Source of the DNA: Caedimonas sp.
GTDB lineage: Bacteria; Pseudomonadota; Alphaproteobacteria; Caedimonadales; Caedimonadaceae
Direction: 5' to 3'
DNA length: 64,000 bases
Assembly (NCBI GenBank): GCA_016794245.1
Contig: JAEUKR010000039.1
Location: 1 to 64,000 of the forward strand
Position numbers and translations under genes: made by a program. The notes under the pieces were generated by a model that was given only the letters and a program-made list of their open reading frames with translations, made no database searches and was not told the origin of the DNA. This document shows positions 1 through 8,442 of this stretch, one piece after another (within the stretch, counting starts at the first letter, position 1; each line of letters opens with the position of its first letter).

Positions 1-71
1 GAGGAAGTAATGTGGGGTTCGATCTCTCGCTTAAAATCTGCCAATGGCAGAGGATAGTGCCTTGTATTCAT
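1..71 (-). CDS. 5' end of an unidentified gene (partial)
   Basis: The minus strand has an ATG at 69-71 preceded by a GGGAG ribosome-binding sequence at good spacing, and stays open for 23 codons to the window edge. The peptide starts MNTRHYPLPLADFKREIEPH. I do not recognise it. A transposase N-terminus is possible but only a guess. The rest of the gene lies outside the window. Confidence 0.4.
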   Translation of the reverse strand, partial: MNTRHYPLPLADFKREIEPHITS

Positions 72-454
72 AGTGTTTTTCTCCCAATCACATAAAAGAA
101 AAACTTTAACATAAATTTTATTTTGTTAACAGTGCCATATCGCGAGCAATATCAATTTTACTTTTCTTCCAGTCTTTGACATTTTGTCGTTCACTGGATA
201 CATTCTATTTGGTGGATGCTCTTTTGTCTTTTGTATCGGTTGCCCTCGGGTGAGTGACGGAAAATCGACGAGTCATCAAGCCGTATAAAGCACGTCAAGG
301 CGACATATTCAGGAAAGCCTTGTCTGGAGGGAGATGGAAGAGTATTGGCACAAACCGGAGAAAACCGCGTTTCCAGCAGGGTCGAACAAGTCCATGAGCT
401 TGAAACAGCGGTGTAAGAATCAATGAATATGCATGAAAAAAGGCGATAACATTT
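72..454. other. Gene-free spacer before marC
   Basis: An AT-rich spacer between two divergent genes. I see no convincing gene. Positions 232-290 (GGGTGAGTGACGG and following bases) weakly match the middle of the family A palindrome in inverted orientation and may be a decayed copy. The rest shows nothing I can name. Confidence 0.4.
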
Positions 455-1108
455 ATGAAGTGGCCGGACATTCTTGAAATCTTCATCACTCTTTTTGCGG
501 TGATTGATCCGCCGGGCATCATTCCGCCCTTCCTGGGTTTAACGGGTCGTATGAACCGTGAGCAGAGAAGAAGTATTGCCGTGCGATCTGTGCTGATTTC
601 AGCGGTCATTTTGATCTCCTTCATTTTTCTGGGCGATAAAATCCTTGATTGGCTGAAAATATCCGAAGCGGCTTTTTACATTGCGGGCGGTCTTTTGCTA
701 TTTAGAGCCGCTTTCAACATGGTCTTGGCGCAGTCTTCCGGGATAGACAACACCACACGGGAGGAAGATAAGGAAGCGGCTTCCAGACATGAGATTTCAA
801 TTTTCCCTCTTGCGATTCCTCTCATTGCGGGTCCGGGATCGATTGCAACAGTAATCCTGTTGTCTCGCAAATCAGAAAATAGCTTCATACAGCATTTTAT
901 CATCGTTCTGGCTGTTCTCTTTGTCTTGGGAATTACATATGTTTGCCTGCGCTTGTCAAACCCCATCACAAAATTACTTGGAGTGACAGGAACAAATGTT
1001 ATTGGTCGTATTTTTGGTATCATTCTGGCGGCGTTGTCGGTTCAGTTTGTCCTGAATGGCCTTCATCTGTTCTTGAGTCCACTTGCCCTTTCTCTGCATG
1101 CGGGTTGA
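455..1108 (+). CDS. MarC family integral membrane protein
   Basis: A 217-residue polytopic inner-membrane protein of the MarC/YchE family (UPF0056). The family's transport substrate is not firmly established; its early link to antibiotic resistance was not upheld. Family-typical stretches are FAVIDPPGIIPPFLGLT near residue 14, FYIAGGLLLFRAAFNM near 74, and FPLAIPLIAGPGSIATVILL near 118. About six hydrophobic segments are visible. Length is normal for the family. It stands alone, running divergently from the partial gene at the left edge and convergently with the phasin gene. Family assignment is firm; function is open. Confidence 0.9.
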   Translation: MKWPDILEIFITLFAVIDPPGIIPPFLGLTGRMNREQRRSIAVRSVLISAVILISFIFLGDKILDWLKISEAAFYIAGGLLLFRAAFNMVLAQSSGIDNTTREEDKEAASRHEISIFPLAIPLIAGPGSIATVILLSRKSENSFIQHFIIVLAVLFVLGITYVCLRLSNPITKLLGVTGTNVIGRIFGIILAALSVQFVLNGLHLFLSPLALSLHAG

Positions 1109-1195
1109 CTCTTCATTTTAAGAAGAGAAGAGGGAAAATTGTTTCCTGGAATTAGAAATCAAAGCGAAACTTTTTCGTCTCGGTTACGCTCGCAG

Positions 1196-1274
1196 GCTTT
1201 TTTTCTGGCTTGAATCTGGTGAGCGATTTTAACAACAAAAACTCCCACCAGATTTAGGTTATGAAAGGTCTATT
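1196..1274. repeat. Family B palindromic repeat, copy B1
   Basis: Between marC and the phasin gene. Two arms face each other: GAATCTGGTGAG in the left arm and CTCCCACCAGATTTAGG in the right. The right arm, read in reverse, matches the opening of copy B6 (AATAGAC, then TTTC, then ACCTAAAT, then CTGG). It could fold as a hairpin at the end of the convergent marC transcript. Confidence 0.6.
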
Positions 1275-1299
1275 CAACAAGTCAACAAGAGCGAAAAAA

Positions 1300-1740
1300 T
1301 CAACCTTTCTTCGTGGAAGAAGCTTTCATTGTTTCTTTCGCCTGTTTCATATGCTCGTTCCAGGATTGGCCAATATGAGAGGTCATATCTTTGTGTGATT
1401 TTGTCCATTCTTCAGCTATTTTGCGACCATGGGACATTGTTCTTTCCATTCCCTGTTTCATCGCTTCACTATGAAGTTGCGCCTTTTCCTCCAGCGTTTT
1501 TGCGTTCATAAAATTTTTCATGAAATGACTGGCTTCTTCTATGGCGCTGCGTGTAAAATTCGTTTGCATTTCGCTCATCATGCCCACGGTTTCCATAATT
1601 TTCCTTTGTGCTTCAGAAACAGCCTCGATATTCTTGCGGCAAGCGGAAAATACAGCTTCGTAATCAAACTCAGGCAGTTTCATTTGCTCAAAGAATTTGA
1701 AAGGGTAGGCTCCCATTGAGTTAAAATTCCCAGTATACAT
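1300..1740 (-). CDS. Phasin family protein
   Basis: A 146-residue protein with the amphipathic helical composition of phasins (Phasin_2 family), which coat polyhydroxyalkanoate granules. Residues 15-45 (FKFFEQMKLPEFDYEAVFSA and following) carry the usual phasin N-terminal motif, followed by a long helix rich in Met, Glu, Lys and Ala. There is no signal peptide or membrane segment. The Lys-rich C-terminus (ASSTKKG) is typical. The window also has a phaB gene at 57.2 kb, so polyhydroxybutyrate granules are likely; the polymerase is not in view. A TetR-like regulator lies directly upstream on the same strand, 57 bases away. Confidence 0.85.
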   Translation of the reverse strand: MYTGNFNSMGAYPFKFFEQMKLPEFDYEAVFSACRKNIEAVSEAQRKIMETVGMMSEMQTNFTRSAIEEASHFMKNFMNAKTLEEKAQLHSEAMKQGMERTMSHGRKIAEEWTKSHKDMTSHIGQSWNEHMKQAKETMKASSTKKG

Positions 1741-1797
1741 TTTTTACTCCCTTAAAAGCTTTTTTATAAACAAAGTATTAAATTAAACCCCAAGGAC

Positions 1798-2376
1798 TTA
1801 GAATCCTCTTAAAACAGGCTCAATCTTTTTCAAAAGTTTATCAGCAACCACCATTGTTTTTGACAAATCATTTTCTTTATCTTCCAACCATGTTTTAATG
1901 ATGATCCCGTACACTATAGCAAAAGCTTTCAGTTTAATCATCCCTAAAATTCCAGTGGTCGGAATGTAGGCCAGCTCAAGCATCCACTTAAAGGAATTCA
2001 AGGCTGAGGGGCAGGCTTCAAGGGCATTGAAGGGCGTTTGCCATAGATCATAACTGAGGGATCGGATAGCGTTTTTATGGGGTTCTAATCCTTCAAGGCG
2101 ACACATGACGATGTCGAAAAGAGCGTCCCTTGGGTTGACCTCAGGATCGCTTTCCTTATAGGTTTCCAAGGTTTTTTCATCCATATAACGAACAATTCCC
2201 GTCAGCAAGTCGCCTTTCGTCATGAAATGTTTATAAAGCGTTAAGGGGCGCATCTTCATTTCCTGTGCCACTGTCATAAGGCTGAGGTTTGCCCACGAAA
2301 CGCTGTTTAACAACTCAAGGACTTTTAAAATGATTTTATGATGATCGACAGCCTCACGTGTTTCGGTCTCAATCAT
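1798..2376 (-). CDS. TetR/AcrR-like regulator
   Basis: A 192-residue protein with a TetR-type helix-turn-helix at about residues 12-58 (SLMTVAQEMKMRPLTLYKHF, then the usual KGDLL). The C-terminal helical region is of the alphaproteobacterial kind in which ALFDIVMCRLEGLEPHKNAI recurs. Some COQ9-like proteins share this fold, so a role in ubiquinone metabolism cannot be excluded, but the intact HTH favours a DNA-binding repressor. The start codon overlaps the stop of the small coupled frame upstream. It precedes the phasin gene, so it may control storage genes; that is inference from position only. Confidence 0.7.
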   Translation of the reverse strand: MIETETREAVDHHKIILKVLELLNSVSWANLSLMTVAQEMKMRPLTLYKHFMTKGDLLTGIVRYMDEKTLETYKESDPEVNPRDALFDIVMCRLEGLEPHKNAIRSLSYDLWQTPFNALEACPSALNSFKWMLELAYIPTTGILGMIKLKAFAIVYGIIIKTWLEDKENDLSKTMVVADKLLKKIEPVLRGF

Positions 2377-2479
2377 TCTCTTCTTCCATTTCGCGGGCGC
2401 GCCGAATCGCTGCCTTTATTCCTTTCTTCAGAAGATCTGTAAGACCAGGAGGGCTACCTTCGACTGTCTTAAAGTTCAT
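2369..2479 (-). pseudogene. proC: Probable proC remnant, coupled 36-codon frame
   Basis: A 36-codon frame whose ATG overlaps the YbjN stop (ATGA) and whose stop overlaps the TetR-like start. Its residues 5-31 (VEGSPPGLTDLLKKGIKAAI, then RRAREME) resemble the last helix of pyrroline-5-carboxylate reductase, which in other bacteria ends with a short run such as VL-x-G-L-x-x-LL-x-x-A-x-x-A-x-x-RS-x-EL. From memory, proC commonly follows the YbjN gene in alphaproteobacteria. The simplest reading is an in-frame internal deletion that kept the first codons and the C-terminal helix, preserving translational coupling between the neighbours. The match is short, so confidence is moderate. It cannot be a working reductase. 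Confidence 0.5.
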
Positions 2480-2982
2480 GCTTCACCTAAAGTTTCGATC
2501 ATAGCCATGGATGCGGCTTCTTTAGCGGATTTTCCTCCCCACAGGACGAACTGAAAGGCGGGATAGAATCGCTCGGATTCAAGAAAGGCGATATTGATCA
2601 GATCTTCCAGATAGTCCGTCGTCAAGGTTTTCGGGTTCGATAAGAGAACGCCATTGCGGTAGGTGGGCATGGCTTCGTCAGATGAAATTTCAAAATGCCC
2701 AAAAGGCAAGCGCTCATTGATAATCGCGAGTAACTCATAAAGATGGGCAGAATCTTTGGGTTGAACACGCATATCGAGGGCGCAGTACAATTGGAGAATT
2801 TTCATCTCATCCTGCCAGACAAACTGAAAGCGATGATTTCCCCAGTGTCCGGAAATTTCAAAAGCGATCTCTTCATGACTGAGCCGGTGATAAGGCCAAT
2901 CTTCCAAGGCGATCGTTTCCTCGATCAAGTCAATCGGATTTGAAACAAGATAAGATTCTTTATGGGTTATTGATTTCGGCAC
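2476..2982 (-). CDS. YbjN domain-containing protein
   Basis: A 168-residue cytoplasmic protein of the YbjN family (type III secretion chaperone-like fold). Its biochemical role is uncertain; in enterobacteria YbjN affects motility and stress responses. Diagnostic stretches are NPIDLIEETIALEDWPYHRL, a central FEISGHWGNHRFQFVWQ, and LYELLAIINERLPFGHFEI in the second half. Length is usual for alphaproteobacterial members. It heads a tightly coupled set with the proC-like fossil and the TetR-like gene. No signal peptide is visible. Confidence 0.85.
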   Translation of the reverse strand: MPKSITHKESYLVSNPIDLIEETIALEDWPYHRLSHEEIAFEISGHWGNHRFQFVWQDEMKILQLYCALDMRVQPKDSAHLYELLAIINERLPFGHFEISSDEAMPTYRNGVLLSNPKTLTTDYLEDLINIAFLESERFYPAFQFVLWGGKSAKEAASMAMIETLGEA

Positions 2983-3057
2983 TGAAATCTCCCTTCTGTG
3001 GAATTAAACCCAGAACTAGCATAATTTCAGGTGAAAACCCAGAGGGAATTAGCGCGG

Positions 3058-3229
3058 TCAAATTAACAGGACTTCCTTCGTTGCCGTCATATCTTCAGGG
3101 CGAACAATCCCTTCAATGACAAGCTCGCGCACATCATAGTTCACACGGAATTCATGACGACCATTAATCACAAAATCGCTGTTGGGACGAAGTCGCCTTG
3201 ATTCTGTCAAATCTGCTAACTCCGAGAGA
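3058..3229 (-). pseudogene. flgH: flgH fragment (flagellar L-ring protein fossil)
   Basis: About 45 codons on the minus strand encode NSDFVINGRHEFRVNYDVRE followed by LVIEGIVRPEDMTAT. This is the conserved FlgH core, which in intact proteins reads like LPNGNLVIEGRQEVRVN with LRELxVxGVVRPxDI. The frame stops soon after, before the usual AEARISYGGRG stretch. Upstream it runs into the 3' end of uppP in another frame, so the N-terminal lipoprotein part is gone. No other flagellar gene is in the window. It looks like debris of a lost flagellar locus. Confidence 0.65.
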
Positions 3230-4027
3230 CTACAGGACAAGTGTAAGTAAAAATACGCCCAGTGCAATGCGATAGATGACAAATGGCGCGAAGCTGGAAT
3301 TTTTAAGCCACCGCATCATGAAATGAATTGCCATTAAGCCCGCAAGGAGTGAAAATGCCGCGCCCAACGCCGCGTCCTTGAAAATCTCGCCTTGATTTGT
3401 CTGGATGATCTTATAACAGGTTAAAGTCGCGGCGGCGATGATTGCCGGGATTGATAGCAAGAAAGAAAATTTGGCGGCTTCAAGACGGTTAAATCCCAGA
3501 GAGCGTGCCATCGTCATACAAACGCCTGAACGGCTGGTGCCGGGAACAAGCGCCAGAGCTTGAGCAAAGCCAATCCAGAGGCTGTCTTTATAAGTCATCA
3601 TATTCAGAGTGCGACGTGACGAAGCCCACTTGTCGGCGCCGTAAAGAAATATGCCATACACGATGCTGGTTGATCCTAAGATACCAAAAGAATGCAGTTT
3701 TTCGACACCGATTTCACTCAGGACAAGACCGACTATAATCGCGGGAATGGTTCCCAGAATCAGCCATAATATTTCTTTGCTGCCGGCGCCGTTCCATTTT
3801 CCTTGCAGAAAGTTTGGCAAGTTTTTAAGCATTCTTATCATGTCTCGCCAAAAATAAAGCACGACAGCCCCCAGTGTCCCCACGTGGACAGCGACATCCA
3901 TCGCCAGCCCTTGAGGAGGCCAATGAAGAAATTGAGGCGCTAAAATTAAGTGGGCGGATGAACTGACCGGTAAAAATTCCGTCAATCCCTGGACAATAGC
4001 AAGAATTATAATTTGAACTAGTGGCAA
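3230..4027 (-). CDS. uppP: Undecaprenyl-diphosphatase UppP (BacA)
   Basis: A 265-residue polytopic membrane enzyme that dephosphorylates undecaprenyl pyrophosphate to recycle the lipid carrier for peptidoglycan and O-antigen. The first motif is GLTEFLPVSSSAHLIL, with the catalytic Glu at residue 17 and Ser/His at 22-26. The second is PGTSRSG at 162-168, with the essential Arg. Seven or eight hydrophobic segments and the length fit the family. Its 3' end meets the flgH fossil. It is divergent from fzlA with a 70-base gap that must hold both promoters. Confidence 0.95.
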   Translation of the reverse strand: MPLVQIIILAIVQGLTEFLPVSSSAHLILAPQFLHWPPQGLAMDVAVHVGTLGAVVLYFWRDMIRMLKNLPNFLQGKWNGAGSKEILWLILGTIPAIIVGLVLSEIGVEKLHSFGILGSTSIVYGIFLYGADKWASSRRTLNMMTYKDSLWIGFAQALALVPGTSRSGVCMTMARSLGFNRLEAAKFSFLLSIPAIIAAATLTCYKIIQTNQGEIFKDAALGAAFSLLAGLMAIHFMMRWLKNSSFAPFVIYRIALGVFLLTLVL

Positions 4028-4097
4028 AACAATATCCGTGTGTTAAATTGATTTTCGTAATTTACTAAATCAATAAGAAAGAGTCGTCAAAGGTTTT

Positions 4098-4766
4098 ATG
4101 CGTACCCTGTTTCATATTCCACTTTGTGCATTTTGTCGTAAAGTCCGTCTTGCTTTAGGAGAGAAAAAGCTTGATGTGCGATTGGAAGTCGAGCAGGTTT
4201 GGCGACGTCGTGAAGAATTTTTTGAAATTAATCCGGCTGGCAAGGTTCCTGTACTGATCGACCTGAATCAGAAAGTGATCTCGGACAGCTATGCGATTAC
4301 GGAATATTTGGATGAGGCTTATCCTGAGCCCTCTCTTTTGGGGCGTGAAATTTATGGTCGCGCTGAGACACGGCGGCTTGTGGCGTGGTTTGATGACAAG
4401 TTCAACACCGAAGTGACGAAAACAATCGTTTTTGAAAAGACGCTCAAACGTTTTTTTAGCCCAGGCGGGCCTGATTCCAACGCCTTAAGAGCGGGCAAGG
4501 CGGCTCTTGAAGGGCATCTCGATTATATTTGCTGGCTTGCGGATCGCCGCAACTGGCTGGCTGGAGACGAATTTACGCTTGCGGATATCGCAGCGGCGGC
4601 TCATCTGTCAACGGTTGATTTTATTGGACATGTTCCATGGGATAAATTTCCCGAAGCGAAACAGTGGTATACGCGTGTGAAGTCCCGTCCCGGTTTTCGG
4701 ACGCTGCTTGCTGATCAGATGCCTGGTGTTTTGGTTGCGGCACATTATGCAGACCTTGATTTTTAG
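4098..4766 (+). CDS. fzlA: FzlA-like GST-fold cell division protein
   Basis: A 222-residue glutathione S-transferase-fold protein. It matches the alphaproteobacterial FzlA group, which binds FtsZ filaments and is needed for constriction in Caulobacter. Signs are RREEFFEINPAGKVPVLID, ADIAAAAHLSTVDFIGHVPW, and above all the conserved C-terminal tail ending HYADLDF. An N-terminal thioredoxin-like domain spans about residues 1-80, then a helical domain. At residues 10-13 the sequence is CAFC, where I recall FzlA proteins having SPFS; whether this gives thiol chemistry is unknown. A generic GST is the alternative, but the tail argues for FzlA. Confidence 0.85.
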   Translation: MRTLFHIPLCAFCRKVRLALGEKKLDVRLEVEQVWRRREEFFEINPAGKVPVLIDLNQKVISDSYAITEYLDEAYPEPSLLGREIYGRAETRRLVAWFDDKFNTEVTKTIVFEKTLKRFFSPGGPDSNALRAGKAALEGHLDYICWLADRRNWLAGDEFTLADIAAAAHLSTVDFIGHVPWDKFPEAKQWYTRVKSRPGFRTLLADQMPGVLVAAHYADLDF

Positions 4767-4802
4767 CATTCAAGATGATGAGGAAGGAAAAGATCCTTAG
4801 TC

Positions 4803-5708
4803 TTATATCGTTCTGCCCTCTACTTTAGGATCTTCATGAATAATGACTTCGGCATGAGGAAATTCTTCTTCAAGCACCTTGACCACTTCATCACTAATTG
4901 CGTGGGACTGTTTCAAGGAAAGCTCGCCGTCCATTTCCAAATGAAGTTGAATAAAGCTGTATCTGCCTGAAGAGCGGGTTTTTAAATCATGACAGCCTAA
5001 AACTTTTGGATGGCTTAAAGCTATTTTAAGAATCTCGTCACGCTCTTGATCCGAGAGTTCTCGATCGATCAGAATGTGAAAAGAGTCTTTGGCAATCTTC
5101 CAGGCGCTGGAGAGAATGTAGAGAGAGATACCCATACCAAAAAGAGGATCAAGATAGGAGGTGTCGAGCCATTCCCCGCCAACAAGAGCGACAATGACAC
5201 TGCCATTGATCATCACGTCAGAACGATAATGAACAGAATCAGCCAAAATAGCGGTGGATCGTGTTTTGCGAATGACATAAGTTTGATACAAAATCAGGAA
5301 AAGCGTAATAACAATCGCGAAGACCATCACCGCGATACCAACCATGCTCGATTCAACCTTTTGAGGATGCAGGAAGCGGTGAAAAGCCTCAAGCATTAAC
5401 CACCCGGCAGATCCTGCAATAAAAAAAGATTGTCCGAGAGCCGCCACCGCTTCAATTTTCCCATGGCCAAAGCGATGTTCTTTATCGGGCGGGAGATAGG
5501 CTTGCCGAACCGCAATCAAATTTAAAAGAGAAGCAGCCGCGTCAAGAATGGAATCTACAAGAGTCGCTTGAAGACTTAAAGCGTCTGTCCACATCCAGGC
5601 AAATAACTTAACGACGATTAAAAGGCTTGCGACCGATACCGAAGCATAAGTTGCAAAACGCGCAAGTTTAGCCGCATTATCATTATAGGGATGAGATACG
5701 TGAACCAT
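4803..5708 (-). CDS. Cation diffusion facilitator transporter
   Basis: A 301-residue CDF-family divalent cation/proton antiporter, similar to FieF/YiiP. The paired metal-site motifs are DSILDAAASLLN near residue 47 and DSVHYRSDV near 157, followed by a cytoplasmic ferredoxin-like domain ending EFPHAEVIIHEDP. Five to six hydrophobic segments occupy the first two thirds. The zinc or iron preference cannot be read from sequence. It is convergent with fzlA. A family A palindrome begins 24 bases upstream of the start codon. Confidence 0.9.
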   Translation of the reverse strand: MVHVSHPYNDNAAKLARFATYASVSVASLLIVVKLFAWMWTDALSLQATLVDSILDAAASLLNLIAVRQAYLPPDKEHRFGHGKIEAVAALGQSFFIAGSAGWLMLEAFHRFLHPQKVESSMVGIAVMVFAIVITLFLILYQTYVIRKTRSTAILADSVHYRSDVMINGSVIVALVGGEWLDTSYLDPLFGMGISLYILSSAWKIAKDSFHILIDRELSDQERDEILKIALSHPKVLGCHDLKTRSSGRYSFIQLHLEMDGELSLKQSHAISDEVVKVLEEEFPHAEVIIHEDPKVEGRTI

Positions 5709-5731
5709 GAATTATCCAGGAAATTGACATA

Positions 5732-5858
5732 TATACCTTTCGTCTTTCAAGCCATGGGACGTGAACGCCATGATTCCCCTCGTCTATGTTCTTGATGAGT
5801 GTTAGTTCTCAAGCTCATCCTGCCTCCACCTGCTCACATCCTAAAAGACGAAGCATAT
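5732..5858 (+). repeat. Family A palindromic repeat, copy A2
   Basis: The left arm reads TATACCTTTCGTCTTTCAAG. The right arm ends CCTAAAAGACGAAGCATAT, whose reverse complement again carries CTTCGTCTTT. The middle is diverged but keeps the GCTCATCCTG-like core. This copy shares the TTCGTCTTT variant in both arms, whereas most copies have it only on the left. Confidence 0.75.
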
Positions 5859-6069
5859 GCCTGAACCTTGGAATGACTTGACTATATCATTAAATTTTTT
5901 TACGTAAAAAGAAAAATCATACCCATCGTGTCGTTTGTTGTTGATTGACGATTGAGCCTGCCCCTCATTTTTTTAGGGGTCTTTGTTAAAGTCTTTTGAG
6001 TATGATGACTTTCGCTTAAAAGGACAAATTTTAAATAATTTTACAGAAGAAGAATTTTTTGCTATCGTA

Positions 6070-6215
6070 GGTATACCTCAAAAAATCTTTGGTTTTAAGA
6101 GGTAGTTTAACAGAGAGGCATCAAGGTGTCAGAAACCTTGGCGTTCTGTTGTCTAAATAAAGACTGGCGTACACACAGGGTTGATAACAATAATTTAATA
6201 AAAACCCTGTGTGTT
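6070..6215 (+). ncRNA. Possible structured RNA: run of hairpins
   Basis: Four stems follow one another in a gene-free stretch: TACCTC 6074-6079 with GAGGTA 6099-6104; AACAGA 6109-6114 with TCTGTT 6145-6150, enclosing CAAGGT 6122-6127 with ACCTTG 6135-6140; GTCT with AGAC at 6151-6164; and a perfect 12-bp stem, ACACACAGGGTT 6171-6182 with its complement 6203-6214. I cannot match it to a known RNA family. Strand is arbitrary because stems read both ways. It could instead be decayed repeat DNA. Confidence 0.35.
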
Positions 6216-6330
6216 ATATAGCCTTCATTTTTCAAAGTTTGAAGGCTTTGAACACTTTGATTTATCCTGCTCACTTATGTTAAATCCGTCACTCGTCCAT
6301 CAGAAGGTACCTTGAAAAATCAAGGGTATA
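6216..6330 (+). repeat. Family A palindromic repeat, copy A3
   Basis: Arms are TATAGCCTTCATTTTTCAAA on the left and CCTTGAAAAATCAAGGGTAT on the right. Both arms share a TTTTTCAA variant not seen in other copies. The middle keeps ATCCTGCTCACTTATGT and CCGTCACTCGTCC. Confidence 0.8.
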
Positions 6331-6465
6331 AGAAAGGCGGATTTGCAAAAGATCAACCCTTCTAAAACTAGAGAGGATAATTGTGCTTGTCAAGTAAAAA
6401 ACAAAAGAAAAGAACGATTTATCGAGAGAAGAGAGTCTCCTCTTGAAACCGCTTTTTTATATCTG

Positions 6466-8367
6466 TTATAGCTGCGGCTCAGGCGTTAATTTTGGATTCT
6501 TTCGTCGAGGTGTTGAGGTGCGCGGGCTTTTGGGTTTAATCGTCACCTCATCATTTCGCACAAATTTTCCTGTTCTCAAGAGATCACCGATCTCATTTCC
6601 TGAGAGCGTTTCAAATTCCAGCAAGGATTTAGCCAATAAATGCAGATGCTCCAGGTGATCCGTCAATATCTTCTTTGCGCGCATATAGGCGTCTTCAACA
6701 ATCTTTTTAATCTCTTTGTCAATCAGCGTCGCGGTTTCTTCCGAGACATTTTTATGCTGCGTTACGGAGTGACCCAGAAAGACTTCCTGTTGCGGTTCAT
6801 TATAGGCGAGTGGGCCTAGTTTATCACTCATCCCCCATTCTGTGACCATACGACGGGCAATATCCGTTGCGTGACGGATATCGGATGAAGCGCCGGTTGT
6901 AACTTTCTCAGCGCCAAAGATAATCTCTTCTGCAATCCGTCCCCCCATTGCGACTGCCAAATCGGCATAAAGCTTGATCCGTGGCAGGGAAACACGATCA
7001 CTTTCCGGCAATCTCACGACCATGCCCAGAGCACGTCCCCGCGGGATGATCGTTGCTTTATGAATGGGATCTGAAGCGGGCGTGTGAAAGGCGACGATGG
7101 CATGACCTGCTTCATGATAAGCTGTCAGCTTCTTTTCATCATCGCTCATAACCATGGAACGGCGTTCTGGTCCCATCATGACCTTGTCCTTGGCTTCTTC
7201 AAAATCACGCATCATGACCACACGTTGATTGCGGCGTGCGGCAAGAAGCGCTCCTTCATTCACCAGATTCGCAAGATCCGCCCCTGAAAATCCCGGCGTC
7301 CCCTGTGCGGTGATCCTGGGGTCCACATCACCGGCAACGGGAACTTTAGCCATGTGAACCTTGAGGATAGCCTCGCGTCCCTTAATGTCAGGCAGAGAAA
7401 CCACGACCTGCCGATCAAAGCGGCCTGGCCGCATAAGCGCGGGATCCAGCACGTCCGGACGGTTTGTCGCCGCGATCAGGATAACGCCTTCGTTTGTCTC
7501 GAAACCATCCATCTCCACCAATAATTGATTAAGGGTCTGTTCACGCTCGTCATTGCCTCCCCCTAACCCAGCGCCTCGATGACGTCCGACGGCGTCGATC
7601 TCATCGATAAAAATGATACAGGGAGCATTCTTTTTCCCTTGTTCGAACAGGTCGCGAACACGGCTTGCGCCAACGCCAACAAACATTTCAACAAAATCCG
7701 AACCGGAAATTGTGAAGAACGGAACATTCGCTTCACCGGCAATCGCGCGCGCCAGCAATGTTTTTCCTGTACCAGGAGAGCCTACAAGCAAGACACCCTT
7801 GGGAATTTTTCCGCCTAACTTCTGAAACTTCTGTGGATCCTTTAAATACTCAACAATTTCAACAACTTCTTCCTTTGCTTCGTCACAGCCCGCAACGTCG
7901 GTAAACATGACGCGCCCGGATTTTTCACTCAGCAAGCGCGCCCGTGATTTGCCAAAGCCCATCGCTCGATTATTGCCAGACTGCATTTGACGCAGGAAGA
8001 AAATCCACACGCCGATCAACAAAAGCATAGGGAACCACGAAACAAAGATTTGGAAGAAGCTAGATGATCCTTCTTCAGGCGAATTAACCGCGATTTGCAC
8101 GCCCTTCTCATGAAGCTTGTCGATCAAATTTGGATAATTGGGCGCCACAGTGGTGAACTGGGTACCATCGTTCAATTGTCCTTGAATCGAATTTCCCTTG
8201 ATGTCCACAGATTTAACGGTTCCTCTTTCAACATCGCTCAGGAAAGTGGAAAAGATCATTGTGCGATAATTAAAGGACTCTTTTCCTCCTTGGAAAAAGT
8301 TATAGAGAATCATCAGGAAAAGACCTGCAATAATCCAAAGGACAAGGTTACGATTAAAGTTATTCAA
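6466..8367 (-). CDS. ftsH: ATP-dependent zinc metalloprotease FtsH
   Basis: A 633-residue inner-membrane AAA+ protease that degrades misfolded membrane proteins and short-lived regulators. The N-terminus has a membrane segment at residues 8-25, a periplasmic domain and a second segment at 105-126. The AAA module has Walker A GSPGTGKT at 196-203, Walker B IIFIDEID to residue 258, and the second region of homology [19 protein letters not shown] at 301-319. The zinc site HEAGH lies at 418-422. Length is normal. Together with tilS and ybgF upstream it forms the alphaproteobacterial ybgF-tilS-ftsH order, all on the minus strand. Confidence 0.98.
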   Translation of the reverse strand: MNNFNRNLVLWIIAGLFLMILYNFFQGGKESFNYRTMIFSTFLSDVERGTVKSVDIKGNSIQGQLNDGTQFTTVAPNYPNLIDKLHEKGVQIAVNSPEEGSSSFFQIFVSWFPMLLLIGVWIFFLRQMQSGNNRAMGFGKSRARLLSEKSGRVMFTDVAGCDEAKEEVVEIVEYLKDPQKFQKLGGKIPKGVLLVGSPGTGKTLLARAIAGEANVPFFTISGSDFVEMFVGVGASRVRDLFEQGKKNAPCIIFIDEIDAVGRHRGAGLGGGNDEREQTLNQLLVEMDGFETNEGVILIAATNRPDVLDPALMRPGRFDRQVVVSLPDIKGREAILKVHMAKVPVAGDVDPRITAQGTPGFSGADLANLVNEGALLAARRNQRVVMMRDFEEAKDKVMMGPERRSMVMSDDEKKLTAYHEAGHAIVAFHTPASDPIHKATIIPRGRALGMVVRLPESDRVSLPRIKLYADLAVAMGGRIAEEIIFGAEKVTTGASSDIRHATDIARRMVTEWGMSDKLGPLAYNEPQQEVFLGHSVTQHKNVSEETATLIDKEIKKIVEDAYMRAKKILTDHLEHLHLLAKSLLEFETLSGNEIGDLLRTGKFVRNDEVTIKPKSPRTSTPRRKNPKLTPEPQL

Positions 8368-8442
8368 GAGTTAACTCCTTTATATCGCGCTAAGCTGGCA
8401 AGTGGTGGCATCATTGATCAAGTTTAGTCTAGCTTATCTTCA

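Noticed and set aside
3230-3282. Extending the flgH fragment upstream to an ATG at 3282
   Set aside because: Those codons lie within the 3' end of uppP in another frame and do not resemble FlgH; the frame is open there by chance.
5961-5979. CCCCT/AGGGG hairpin as a terminator
   Set aside because: Only 5 bp with a loop of T residues and no T-run after the stem in either direction.
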